From CAZZDK01 sp964652235 (GTDB lineage Bacteria; Pseudomonadota; Alphaproteobacteria; UBA9219), in the NCBI GenBank assembly GCA_964652235.1, contig CAZZDK010000017.1:1-43581 (forward strand): a DNA stretch of 43,581 bases. Reading direction: 5' to 3'. Position numbers and translations under genes: made by a program. Position 1 is the first letter of the stretch. The number at the start of each line of letters is the position of its first letter. Positions 31,250 through 39,163 of the stretch are shown one piece after another. The notes under the pieces were generated by a model. The model ran no database searches. It worked only from the letters and a program-made list of their open reading frames with translations, and was not told where the DNA came from.

Positions 31250-32202
31250 AGGCGTTCCTTCTCGCGTTCGATCAGCCTTCGCGCCGCTTCGAAGGCGTCT
31301 TCGACCGTCAGATCCTCCATCAGGTTCGGCTCCTCGGCGCCGACGAAGGGCAGCCGGTCCAAAAGTTCCTGCGAGCCGAAAGGCGGCCTGATGACGGCGG
31401 TGTGTTCGCCCCAGGGGCCGTAGATATTTTCCCAGCCGGGGCCGAAAAGCGCCAGCGTCGGCGCGCCCATCGCGGCGGCCATATGGGTCAGGCCGGAATC
31501 GTTGCCCACGAACAGCGCCGCTCGTTTCATGCAAGCCGCGACGGTCAGTAAATCCTCGCCCACAACGCTCACGATCCTGTCCGGCGGCAATTTGGCGAAA
31601 AGCGGGGCGAGCTGCTCGGCCTCATGCGGCGCGGCGATGAGCAGGATCTTCGCATCCGGCAGAGGGCCGTCCGGCGCCGTCAGCCTTTCCGCCAGATCGG
31701 CGAAGCGGTAGGCGGGCCATTGCTTGGGTGGCCAATTCGCCGAAGGCCCAAGCGCCAGAAAAAGGGAACCTTCGGACAAGATGTCGTCCGCTCTGCGCCG
31801 GGCGGCCTCGTCCAGCCACAAGCGGGGCGCGGGCGGCGGCTCCAGCCCCATCGCGGCGGCATGGTCGGCGACTTTGTGCCTTCCCGTATTGTGGGGCAGT
31901 TTGTAGTATTTCTTTTTCGCGAACAAAAGGCGCGTGACGAGGCTGTTGCGCAGATCGACGATGATGTCCCAGCGCGTGCCCGCGCAGGCCCGCCATAAAG
32001 CGAGCCAATGGCCCCAGCGTTTTTGTTTTTTGAGCAGAAAAAGGCGCTCCAGTCCCGGCGCGGCGCGGAACAGGTCCGCCGCTGCCGGACCGCAGGCGAC
32101 GGTGAAGCGGGCCTGCGGATAGGTGTCCGCCAAATGGCCCAAAAGCCCCGTCGTCAGGGTGGCGTCGCCGATGCGGTTGGCCGTAATGAAAAGAATGCGC
32201 AA
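31246..32202 (-). CDS. Glycosyltransferase family 9 (heptosyltransferase-like)
   Basis: A 318-residue GT-B enzyme of family 9, which in other bacteria adds heptoses or related sugars to the lipopolysaccharide core at the inner membrane. It begins MRILFITANRIGDATLTTGL, the usual N-terminal strand and GD motif. Later blocks are DIIVDLRNSLVTRLLF, LALGPSANWPPKQWPAYRFA and the nucleotide-sugar site ALFVGNDSGLTHMAAAMGAP and TLALFGP. Its stop is coupled to the lipoprotein start. Acceptor and donor sugars cannot be read from sequence alone. Confidence 0.9.
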   Translation of the reverse strand: MRILFITANRIGDATLTTGLLGHLADTYPQARFTVACGPAAADLFRAAPGLERLFLLKKQKRWGHWLALWRACAGTRWDIIVDLRNSLVTRLLFAKKKYYKLPHNTGRHKVADHAAAMGLEPPPAPRLWLDEAARRRADDILSEGSLFLALGPSANWPPKQWPAYRFADLAERLTAPDGPLPDAKILLIAAPHEAEQLAPLFAKLPPDRIVSVVGEDLLTVAACMKRAALFVGNDSGLTHMAAAMGAPTLALFGPGWENIYGPWGEHTAVIRPPFGSQELLDRLPFVGAEEPNLMEDLTVEDAFEAARRLIEREKERL

Positions 32203-32260
32203 GAGAACGTCCTATGGCTATACTGGGCGTGAATCGGATTCTTACGCGAAAAAAGAGCAA

Positions 32261-32713
32261 ATGACAAAAGAACAAGACAAGGTAGAGATTTTCACCGACG
32301 GCGCGTGCAGCGGCAATCCCGGTCCCGGCGGTTGGGGCGCTCTGTTGCGCTATAAGGGCGCGGAAAAGGAACTCTCGGGCGGCGAGGCGGAGACGACCAA
32401 CAACCGCATGGAAATGACGGCGGCCATCATGGCGCTGGAATCCTTGAAAAGGCCTATGAAGGTCGTTCTGACGACCGACAGCCAGTATCTCAAAGACGGG
32501 TTGGAAAAGTGGATGAAGGGCTGGATCGCGCGCGGCTGGAAGACGGCGGATAAAAAGCCGGTCAAGAACGTGGACCTTTGGCAAAGGCTCTTAGAGGCGA
32601 TGAAGCCGCACGAGGTGAAGCTTCATTGGGTGCGCGGCCACGACGGCCACGCCGAAAACGAGCGTGTGGACGAGTTGGCGAGAAAGGGGATTCCGAGGCC
32701 GCCTTCCGCCTAA
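32261..32713 (+). CDS. rnhA: Ribonuclease HI
   Basis: Degrades the RNA strand of RNA-DNA hybrids. The 150-residue protein has the full DEDD set: Asp in IFTDGACSGNPGPGGWG, Glu in TTNNRMEMTAA, Asp in VLTTDSQYLKDG and Asp in ENERVDELARKG, plus the RNase HI basic protrusion around WMKGWIARGWKTADKKPVKN and the His in LHWVRGHDGH. ATG 32261 gives the normal N-terminus; the longer frame upstream overlaps the divergent glycosyltransferase. It converges on the dsbD-like gene with a 4-base overlap. Confidence 0.97.
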   Translation: MTKEQDKVEIFTDGACSGNPGPGGWGALLRYKGAEKELSGGEAETTNNRMEMTAAIMALESLKRPMKVVLTTDSQYLKDGLEKWMKGWIARGWKTADKKPVKNVDLWQRLLEAMKPHEVKLHWVRGHDGHAENERVDELARKGIPRPPSA

Positions 32714-34479
32714 CACTTTTTCTGCCCGCACCTTCCCGCCTTGTCGATAGCTTCGATGACGATGGAGGGCGTCAAAATTTCCGGCAAAGGCAGGCCCTGC
32801 GGCGCGCCGGGGCCGAAGACGATGTTGAACGGAATCCCGTAGCGGCCGTGCTTTTTCAAGAAATCCATGACAAGCGGGTTCGGGTTCGTCCAATCGGCCT
32901 GAAGCGCTGCCACGCGCGGATCGTCGAAAAGCCGCGCGCGAACGTCGTCCCGCGCGAGCGTAAGGCGCTTGTTCACCTTGCAGGTCAGGCACCAATCGGC
33001 GGTCACGTCCACGAAGACGATCTTGCCTTCGCTGAGGCGTCGGGCGAGGGCGGCCTCGTCGAATGTTTCCCAAGCGCCGCTTTCGGGGGAAGAGGCGCTT
33101 GGCGCGGACGCCACGAAACCAAGGCCGAACGCGCCGAGAAGCGCCGCCGCGAGGACAGGAATCGTCAAAAAGCGCAGATAGCCCTTGTGGCGAAGGAAAA
33201 GTTGGAGGCCGATCGCCCCCATGCATAAAGCGACGAAAACAACGGCGCTGCGTTCCATCTGATGCCGCAGGACGTAAAGAAGCCACAGGGCCGTCGCGGC
33301 CAGGCCGAGGCCGAGCAGTCGGGAAAGCCAGACCATCCACGCGCCCGGCCTGGGCAGCGCCGAGGCCAGTCGCGGCCAGAGCGCGACGGCGAAATAGGGC
33401 AGGCCCATGCCCACGCCGAGCAGGAAGAAAACGGCCAGAATCTCGCGCCAGCTCGAAGCGAGGGCGAAGGCGATGGCGGTGCCCAGAAACGGCGCAGAGC
33501 AGGGCGTGGCCAGCAAAGTCGCCAGGGCGCCTACGGCGAAATCGCTCGCCAGATGAGGGTGTTTCCTGGGGTTCGTCAGTTCGGCCACCGTCTGGGGCAG
33601 GCCTATTTCGAAAAAGCCCAGAAGATTGCAGGCGAAGAACGTCAGGACCGTCGTCATGAAAATGAGGAAAAGCGGGTGCTGGAACTGCGCCCCCCAGCCG
33701 ATGGCCTGGCCCGTCGCCTTGAGCGCGATGGCGGCCAGCGCGAGCGCCATAAACGAAAAGACGATGCCGCCCGCCGTGGAGAGAAAGGCGCGGCGAGTCG
33801 CGCGGCGTCCTTTGCCGCTATGTTTCACCAGCCCCATGATTTTGAGAGAAAGAACGGGCAGGACGCAGGGCATGAGGTTCAGGATGAACCCGCCCAACAG
33901 CGCGAGGAGCAAAAGGCTCCAGAAGGGAAGGGCAGGTTCTCCCTTTTCCGCCGGGGGAACGGTTTGCAGGGCCTTTTCGATCAGAGCGGCGTCGGGAGAG
34001 GCCTCGCCCGTATCCGCCGGAAGAGTCAAAGCGAGCGGAAACGTCTTGGGCAGGCAAAGCTCCTTGCAGATAAAAAGATGAAGCTTTCCTTTCAAAGCCA
34101 AAGGCCTGCCCTGGTCCTTAAGAGCGATCCGCAAAGGCATGAGAACGTCGCCCTTATAGCCGATAAAGGCCGCGTCGCCCTCGCCGTAGCGCGTAGGCGC
34201 GGGATAGAGCAAGACGGCCTCGGCCAGATTTTCCGATCCCGTCCAATCGAAGCGCGGCGGTTCGCCCGCGCCGCCCGGATCGCGCCAGTAGGTATGCCAA
34301 CCCTCGGCCAGCTTGATGTCCAGGCCTAGAAGAACTTCGGATCTGTTTCTCGTTCCCTTGACGGCGGAAACGAGCCGGACGGCGACTTCCTTTTCCGTTT
34401 GCCAGGCGCCGACCTCGGCTCGCGCAAGGCCGGGCAGGAAGAACGCGAGGAAAAGGAGGAAGAAAATCGGTTTACGCAT
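32710..34479 (-). CDS. DsbD-family thiol:disulfide interchange protein
   Basis: Carries electrons from cytoplasmic thioredoxin across the inner membrane to periplasmic targets. The 589-residue protein begins with a signal peptide (PIFFLLFLAFFLPGLARA). Residues about 22-180 form a DsbD-alpha/ScsB-like domain with CKELC, then eight hydrophobic segments carry the membrane cysteines (NLMPCVLPVLSLK and ATPCSAPFLGTA), and the C-terminal thioredoxin domain has VDVTADWCLTCKVNKRLTL with CxxC. Start ATG 34479 is chosen because longer frames overlap yqgE. The last residues, CGQKKC, add two more cysteines, which is unusual. Clearly a DsbD/ScsB relative; whether partners are Dsb or copper proteins is unknown. 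Confidence 0.9.
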   Translation of the reverse strand: MRKPIFFLLFLAFFLPGLARAEVGAWQTEKEVAVRLVSAVKGTRNRSEVLLGLDIKLAEGWHTYWRDPGGAGEPPRFDWTGSENLAEAVLLYPAPTRYGEGDAAFIGYKGDVLMPLRIALKDQGRPLALKGKLHLFICKELCLPKTFPLALTLPADTGEASPDAALIEKALQTVPPAEKGEPALPFWSLLLLALLGGFILNLMPCVLPVLSLKIMGLVKHSGKGRRATRRAFLSTAGGIVFSFMALALAAIALKATGQAIGWGAQFQHPLFLIFMTTVLTFFACNLLGFFEIGLPQTVAELTNPRKHPHLASDFAVGALATLLATPCSAPFLGTAIAFALASSWREILAVFFLLGVGMGLPYFAVALWPRLASALPRPGAWMVWLSRLLGLGLAATALWLLYVLRHQMERSAVVFVALCMGAIGLQLFLRHKGYLRFLTIPVLAAALLGAFGLGFVASAPSASSPESGAWETFDEAALARRLSEGKIVFVDVTADWCLTCKVNKRLTLARDDVRARLFDDPRVAALQADWTNPNPLVMDFLKKHGRYGIPFNIVFGPGAPQGLPLPEILTPSIVIEAIDKAGRCGQKKC

Positions 34480-34555
34480 GGTCGGACTTTTCTTGTTTGG
34501 ATTCGCGCCATTATGCAATAAAATAGCCGCGAGACGAGAAGGAAAGAAAGCGGGA

Positions 34556-35152
34556 ATGTTCGGTTTTCTCAAAAAAGGCGGCAAAGACAAGGAAACGTCC
34601 GGCTGGCTCACGGGCCAGCTGCTGATCGCCATGCCTTCCATGCTCGACCCCCGTTTCGAGAAAACCGTTCTGCTCGTCTGCTCGCATAGCCCCGACGGCG
34701 CGATGGGAATTGTTCTCAACCGGCTGTTCGGCGATCTCAGCTTTCGCGGACTTTTGGTCCAGTTGAACGTAGAGGTCGGCCCCTCCACGCCCGATATGCC
34801 CATTCACTACGGCGGACCGGTCGATCCCGTGCGCGGCTTCGTCGTTCATTCCTCGGACTATAAACGCGCAGGCACCACGGAAATCACGCCCGCTGTTTCC
34901 GTCACCGCGACGGTGGAGATTTTGCAGGCCCTCGCCAGCGGCAACGGCCCCGCGCGGGCGACGCTTGCGCTCGGTTACGCCGGATGGTCGCCGGGGCAGC
35001 TCGAAGCCGAGATCCAGGCGAACGGCTGGCTTACGGCGCCTGCGGACGAAGATATTATTTTCGACAGTCAGTTCGAAACGAAATGGACGCGGGCTTTGGC
35101 CAAAATCGGCGTAAGCCCGACGATGCTGGCGAGCGATTCGGGACGCGCCTGA
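34556..35152 (+). CDS. YqgE/AlgH family protein
   Basis: A 198-residue protein of the YqgE/AlgH (UPF0301) family, whose biochemical function is unknown. Characteristic blocks are GWLTGQLLIAMPSMLDPRFE, TVLLVCSHSPDGAMGIVLNR, MPIHYGGPVDPVRGFVVHS and ALGYAGWSPGQLEAEIQANG, with DEDIIF near the end. The start at 34556 is preceded by GGAAAGAAAGCGGG; longer frames overlap the divergent dsbD-like gene. It ends 86 bases before the convergent rlmB; between them CCACTTAAAC and GTTTAAGTGG (35156-35165 with 35206-35215) form a terminator-like hairpin. Confidence 0.93.
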   Translation: MFGFLKKGGKDKETSGWLTGQLLIAMPSMLDPRFEKTVLLVCSHSPDGAMGIVLNRLFGDLSFRGLLVQLNVEVGPSTPDMPIHYGGPVDPVRGFVVHSSDYKRAGTTEITPAVSVTATVEILQALASGNGPARATLALGYAGWSPGQLEAEIQANGWLTAPADEDIIFDSQFETKWTRALAKIGVSPTMLASDSGRA

Positions 35153-35155
35153 GGA

Positions 35156-35215
35156 CCACTTAAACGATCTTGGGCTGCAAAACGCACGTTTTTCGCCTCA
35201 AGCTTGTTTAAGTGG
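35156..35215. terminator. Bidirectional terminator-like hairpin between yqgE and rlmB
   Basis: CCACTTAAAC (35156-35165) pairs perfectly with GTTTAAGTGG (35206-35215). The loop holds a smaller AAACG..CGTTT hairpin followed by TTT. It lies between convergent gene ends. Confidence 0.55.
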
Positions 35216-35238
35216 CGGTTTCCCGAAAAGCTTGTCTT

Positions 35239-36234
35239 TCACCTCTCCTCCAACCGCTGCCGCCTCGTCTCGTAAAGCGCGGCGGCGGCGGCATTCGAGA
35301 CGTTAAGGCTCGCAATCGGTCCGCTCGTGGGCAGACGCGCCAGCTCGTCGCAATGATCGCGGGTCAGGCGCCTCAACCCGTCCCCTTCCGCGCCGAGGAT
35401 CAGCGCGATCCTCCCCGAACGCAACGCGCAGGTGGCCAGGTCCCTCTCGCCTTCCTCAGCCAGGCCGACGCACCAGAAGTTTTCGTTCTTCAGCGCCTCG
35501 ATCGTTCGCGCCAGATTGACCACGCAGACAAGCGGCACATAATCCCAGGCGCCGCAGGCCGATTTAGCCAGAACGCCCGTCGCGTTCGGCGCGTTGCGTT
35601 CCGTCACGATCACGGCCCCCGCGCCCAAAGCGGCCGCTGAACGCAAAATCGCGCCGACATTGTGCGGGTCCGTCACCTGGTCGAGAACGAGAACGACTTC
35701 CGGCCCTTCGTCGAGGCCCAAAAGATCGTCGAGGGTCATCTCGCGTAAAGGTTCGACCTCCACCGCCACGCCCTGATGCACGCTGCCGCGCGGGAGCATT
35801 CTCTCAAGCGCGCTGCGCTCGGTCTGGGAAACGGGCGGGCGGGAAAGGCCGAGGCGCTCGGCTTCCTTGAGCGCGCCTTCCATTTCTTTGAGCGCCGAAG
35901 CCGTCGCCCAAAATTTGAGGATTTTCCTCTTTGGATTCAGCCAGGCTGCCCGGACGGCGTGAAATCCCCAAAGGAGGATCCCTTTGGGCTTGTAGAAAGG
36001 AGTCTTTTCGGCAAAAGGCTTTATGGGTTTTTGTTGACGTTTCTTCTCATGTTTTTGGGGGCTTGAAGGGCGGCGGAGAGCCGCCTCTGCGGCGCGGCGG
36101 GCGGGTTTGGCTTTGCTTGGGGGCTTGCCGGGACCTTTTTTCCCTTTGCCGGGGGCGAAGGAGGGGCGCGGGGCGGGGCTGGTCTTGGCGGCGGCGCGTC
36201 GGGAAGAGGCGCGGGAAACAGGCCTTTTTTTCAT
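35239..36234 (-). CDS. rlmB: TrmH/RlmB-family RNA 2'-O-methyltransferase
   Basis: A SPOUT-class enzyme that methylates a ribose 2'-OH, most likely G2251 of 23S rRNA. Residues 1-80 are an unusually long, highly basic, Ala/Pro/Lys tail (RAAAKTSPAPRPSFAPGKGK and onward). Then comes the substrate-binding domain (LLWGFHAVRAAWLNPKRKI) and the SPOUT fold with its motifs VVLVLDQVTDPHNVGAILRS, IALILGAEGDGLRRLTRDHC and PTSGPIASLNVSNAAAAALY, forming the SAM knot. Assignment to RlmB rather than TrmH rests on this domain order. Start ATG 36234. It ends convergently with yqgE. Confidence 0.9.
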   Translation of the reverse strand: MKKRPVSRASSRRAAAKTSPAPRPSFAPGKGKKGPGKPPSKAKPARRAAEAALRRPSSPQKHEKKRQQKPIKPFAEKTPFYKPKGILLWGFHAVRAAWLNPKRKILKFWATASALKEMEGALKEAERLGLSRPPVSQTERSALERMLPRGSVHQGVAVEVEPLREMTLDDLLGLDEGPEVVLVLDQVTDPHNVGAILRSAAALGAGAVIVTERNAPNATGVLAKSACGAWDYVPLVCVVNLARTIEALKNENFWCVGLAEEGERDLATCALRSGRIALILGAEGDGLRRLTRDHCDELARLPTSGPIASLNVSNAAAAALYETRRQRLEER

Positions 36235-36286
36235 GTCGGGGGCCTCGGCGAGGGTTCAGGAAGACCCCCAGCTTATTGTTAAGAGA

Positions 36287-36315
36287 TTGACAAGGGCAAG
36301 CAAATTCCGTTAGGT
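36287..36315 (+). promoter_or_regulatory. Promoter of tRNA-Tyr
   Basis: Perfect TTGACA (36287-36292), 17-base spacer, TTAGGT (36310-36315), 23 bases upstream of the tRNA 5' end. Confidence 0.75.
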
Positions 36316-36337
36316 GACGACCTTCTAAAAACGCCTT

Positions 36338-36423
36338 GGAAGGGTGGCCGAGTGGTTAATGGCAGCAGACTGTAAATCTGCCCTCTCACGAGTACGTAGG
36401 TTCGAATCCTACCCCTTCCACCA
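36338..36423 (+). tRNA. tRNA-Tyr (GTA anticodon)
   Basis: A class II tRNA with encoded CCA. The acceptor stem is GGAAGGG/CCCTTCC, the anticodon GTA is at 36372-36374 in loop CTGTAAA, the variable arm is long (CCTCTCACGAGTACG) and the T arm is GTAGGTTCGAATCCTAC. All stems are intact even though the adjacent element is integrated in its 3' half, so the element supplies a functional 3' end. Confidence 0.96.
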
Positions 36424-37954
36424 TCACCTCTTTTGGGGCACTCAACGTCGAAATAATGCTGAAAGGCAAAGACGTTAGGGTGGTTCCAAATCCCTCTTCC
36501 TTGTTGAAGGGGAGTTGTCCGGCAAAAGCCATCTTCAAAACCATCCGCTTTTCTTCCAGATCGCCGTTTTTCCAAATGGCGTAAGGGTTTCCCAAAAAAT
36601 CAAAGACGGTTCCAAGGGAAGAGTCGAAGTCCGTATCGACTTCCTGCATTTTCTGGGCATCTTCGATCAGGATAAATCGCCGTTGCTCCAGCTTCTCGAT
36701 TTGATCTTCGTATGCCTGAATTATGGAGTGCTTTTCCGTTTTGAGTAGCCGCTTCATAAAACCGTCTTTCTGCCGCTCGTTTTCTTCAATCTCCCGTACG
36801 ATCCGCGTGCAGAGGGAAGCGTGCTCTTTTTGCAGCCTCCGGTGGGTGTCTCGAACAACTGCCTCGGCAAGGGCAAGAACCTCTTTCGAGGGTGCAATTT
36901 TCTGCAACAGCTCTTCCATTTTTCCCTCTACCATCTCTTTGCGAAGACTTTTTCCATAAAGGGCGCAGCCGCGAGTTTTGCAACGGTAATACGGATGCTT
37001 TTTCTTGTTTCGTGCTGTTGACCAACTTGCGGTTAGTGGCTCGTTGCAATGTGGGCATAAAACGAAACCGCGAAGCGGAAAATCGTCATTCAAGTCTTTC
37101 CTGTATGGTGCCTTTGCCTTCATTCCTAGACGTTCCTGAACCCGCTGGAAGGTCTTTAAGTCCGTAACGGGGTCATGCTGTCCCTGACGCATGGAAACGC
37201 CCCACGCAGGGAATTCTATGTATCCCGCGTATATGGGGTTCGTGAGGACTGACTTAACCCGCGAAGGATGAAACACGCCTTTCTTGCCGAGGGGGAAAAG
37301 CCCCGTTCGACTGAAAAAGTTTGCAACGTCAATTTGCGTTTCAAAGCGACCAGCGGCAAATCCCTCGAAGGCTTCACCGATAAACGTTGCCAGAGGCTCG
37401 ACCCGTTGAAGTAACTTTCCGCCGGAAGAAGGGTCTTTTACATGCTGATAGCCAAGGGGATAATGAAAGGGCCAGAAGCCGTTCTCTAATCTCGCTTTTT
37501 GGCGGCTCTTAACCTGCCGGGCATTGGCTTGCCGATGGTATTGGGCAAATGCCATCGAGACGTTTTCAAAAACTTGATCTTCCGGGCTGTCCCCAAACTT
37601 CATATTGGGAGCCATAATTTCGGCATGGCAAGATCGAAGCCTCAAGCGAAGCTCGGTATATACTCCCATATCTCTTGCAAGGCGGCTAATGTCATCGACA
37701 ATCACGACGCATTTAGGCGGTTGTCGTTCGATTTCTTGGCACAGCTTCGATAAGGCGGGGCGGCTTTCAAGTCGTAGAGCGCCGGACAGACCTTCTTCTT
37801 TGAAAACCCGATCAACGCTTAGACCGAGACCTTGTGCGAACTGCCGACACCGACTTTCTTGAGAGTTGAGACCGTCGCCTTCTGTCACCTGCCTCTCGCT
37901 TGACACGCGACAGTAGATGTAAACCCGGCTCGGTTTGGCCGTCAGTTCTTTCAT
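36386..37954 (-). CDS. Large serine recombinase (site-specific integrase)
   Basis: Probably the integrase that inserted the element to its right into tRNA-Tyr. The 522-residue protein has an N-terminal resolvase domain with nucleophile Ser in IYCRVSSERQVTEGDGLNSQ and IVDDISRLARD, a recombinase domain (VFHPSRVKSVLTNPIYAGYI), a zinc-ribbon (LCPHCNEPL ... YRCKTRGCAL, CxxC and CxxxxC) and a coiled-coil region around residues 385-450. ATG 37954 has GGAGGG upstream. Its last codons (MVEGVGFEPTYS) are the antisense of the tRNA T arm and acceptor 3' end, so the gene end and attachment site coincide. Lower GC than the neighbouring core genes. Confidence 0.95.
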   Translation of the reverse strand: MKELTAKPSRVYIYCRVSSERQVTEGDGLNSQESRCRQFAQGLGLSVDRVFKEEGLSGALRLESRPALSKLCQEIERQPPKCVVIVDDISRLARDMGVYTELRLRLRSCHAEIMAPNMKFGDSPEDQVFENVSMAFAQYHRQANARQVKSRQKARLENGFWPFHYPLGYQHVKDPSSGGKLLQRVEPLATFIGEAFEGFAAGRFETQIDVANFFSRTGLFPLGKKGVFHPSRVKSVLTNPIYAGYIEFPAWGVSMRQGQHDPVTDLKTFQRVQERLGMKAKAPYRKDLNDDFPLRGFVLCPHCNEPLTASWSTARNKKKHPYYRCKTRGCALYGKSLRKEMVEGKMEELLQKIAPSKEVLALAEAVVRDTHRRLQKEHASLCTRIVREIEENERQKDGFMKRLLKTEKHSIIQAYEDQIEKLEQRRFILIEDAQKMQEVDTDFDSSLGTVFDFLGNPYAIWKNGDLEEKRMVLKMAFAGQLPFNKEEGFGTTLTSLPFSIISTLSAPKEVMVEGVGFEPTYS

Positions 37955-38096
37955 GGTCTTGCCCTCCAAGGTGGAATTTCTTCATAAGAAGGGTTTCTGC
38001 TATGCGTTCGAGGCATCCGACCAATTCCTCTTCCTGTCTTTCGGTTAAGTTAAGAGGTTCAAGATATTTTCGGTACGCTTCCGTCTTGCTCGACAT
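37812..38096 (-). CDS. Small ORF upstream of and overlapping the serine recombinase
   Basis: A 94-residue frame starting MSSKTEAYRKYLEPLNLTER, followed by QEEELVGCLERIAETLLMKK, a plausible helical protein. Small ORFs of this kind often precede alphaproteobacterial serine recombinases. The C-terminal half, from about residue 48, overlaps the recombinase gene by 143 bases on the same strand in another frame and becomes arginine-rich and less natural (DRRRRSQLSRKSVSAVRTRS). Either the overlap is real or the original stop was lost. No function is inferred. Confidence 0.5.
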   Translation of the reverse strand: MSSKTEAYRKYLEPLNLTERQEEELVGCLERIAETLLMKKFHLGGQDHERTDGQTEPGLHLLSRVKREAGDRRRRSQLSRKSVSAVRTRSRSKR

Positions 38097-38149
38097 GGCC
38101 AAACCATTCGCTTGGCGTCGAGCGCGGGGTCTCCGCTACTGACGTGGGT

Positions 38150-38175
38150 TAGTAAAAGCAGCCACAAGGCTGCCA
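38150..38175 (-). terminator. Terminator after the MerR-like gene
   Basis: On the minus strand GCAGCC (38173-38168) pairs with GGCTGC (38163-38158) around a TTGT loop, followed by TTTT (38157-38154), 15 bases after the stop. Confidence 0.75.
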
Positions 38176-38187
38176 GAAGAGGAGAGA

Positions 38188-39060
38188 TCATTGCTTTGCC
38201 CTCCTGTTTTTTCTGACCTGAGCATGAACGGGCTTCCCGTTCTCGACCTTTACGGTAAATTCGCCGTAGTCCATCCCGTTGAGAATTTCAAAGACCTTCG
38301 GATCTTTTTGCTCAAAAGATGTTGTTTCAACGTCTTTGATTTTGTCGCCTTTTTTTCTCACCCTAACAGAGGCAATCTTCTCGTCTCGAAGAGCTTGTAG
38401 GACATCGCTTTCGTCATCGTCTGCTAAAGTGCCATGACAGTCGAAATAGCGTCCAGCTTCATCCTTGTTCATGCGAAGAGATGGCGCGACGGGTTGATCC
38501 AGATTTTTAAACAATCGCTTTAAGATGGCGTTGACGTTGATGCGAAGAATGTTCTGATAACCAAACGCATGATCGCAATCGTCAATAGCATGTAGGTCAC
38601 AAACTTCTGCTTCGCCGTCTTCGAGAACGATTACGAAAATCGGGAGGGGAGGCTTTCGGAAACAAGCCAAGATCGCTGCATCAATTTTTTTTAGGTCTCT
38701 GCCTTCTTCGTCCTGCATTAAACAGTTGTACGTTTTTTTAGCTTTCGCCAAAGAAAACCCGAATTCGCGCATTGTCAGCAAAATCTGAATCCAGACAGAA
38801 TCTACAACGGAAAGGCGTCGCCATTCCTCCGATCCGTCTTCGCGTCTTTCCGGTAAAAGTCCCGCTGATGCCCACGAATTGATGATGCGGTAGGTGAACT
38901 CAACGTCCTTTACGGTGTATTTGGGCGTTCTAATCGCCTCGCGTGCTGTTTTGTATGGGGTATCGGATAATAGGAGGTGGCAATCCAAAGCAAACGAAAC
39001 GCCTTGGGTTAGTTTCCTGTCGCTCGTCTTGTTCGCGGTCTCTTGATTCTGCTTGCTCAT
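38188..39060 (-). CDS. MerR-like helix-turn-helix regulator
   Basis: A 290-residue protein, longer than simple MerR repressors. Residues about 46-110 resemble a MerR-type winged helix: KYTVKDVEFTYRIINSWASA, GLLPERREDGSEEWRRLSVV and DSVWIQILLTMREFGFSLAK. The remaining 180 residues form a mixed domain with an acidic patch (DAGRYFDCH-like, LADDDESDVLQALRDEK) and could sense a ligand; I recognise no family. ATG 39060 follows GGGGATTGCC. Directly upstream is a palindromic operator overlapping a good promoter (39087-39125), so autoregulation is likely. It probably controls element genes nearby. Confidence 0.7.
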   Translation of the reverse strand: MSKQNQETANKTSDRKLTQGVSFALDCHLLLSDTPYKTAREAIRTPKYTVKDVEFTYRIINSWASAGLLPERREDGSEEWRRLSVVDSVWIQILLTMREFGFSLAKAKKTYNCLMQDEEGRDLKKIDAAILACFRKPPLPIFVIVLEDGEAEVCDLHAIDDCDHAFGYQNILRINVNAILKRLFKNLDQPVAPSLRMNKDEAGRYFDCHGTLADDDESDVLQALRDEKIASVRVRKKGDKIKDVETTSFEQKDPKVFEILNGMDYGEFTVKVENGKPVHAQVRKNRRAKQ

Positions 39061-39086
39061 GGCAATCCCCATAAAATGTACCGAAA

Positions 39087-39125
39087 GGTATAATTTGTGT
39101 AATTTATACCGTCAAGTATAATTTA
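39087..39125 (-). promoter_or_regulatory. Promoter with palindromic operator for the MerR-like regulator
   Basis: On the minus strand TTGACG (39115-39110) and TATACC (39092-39087) are 17 bases apart. The palindrome GGTATAA ... TTATACC fills 39087-39110, between and across these boxes, and a third half-site GTATAATTTA lies at 39116-39125. Three copies of a GTATAATTT-type half-site strongly suggest operator sites for the adjacent regulator. Confidence 0.75.
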
Positions 39126-39163
39126 TGGCTGGCCGATTAGAGGGCAACCGCGTACGTCAATCG

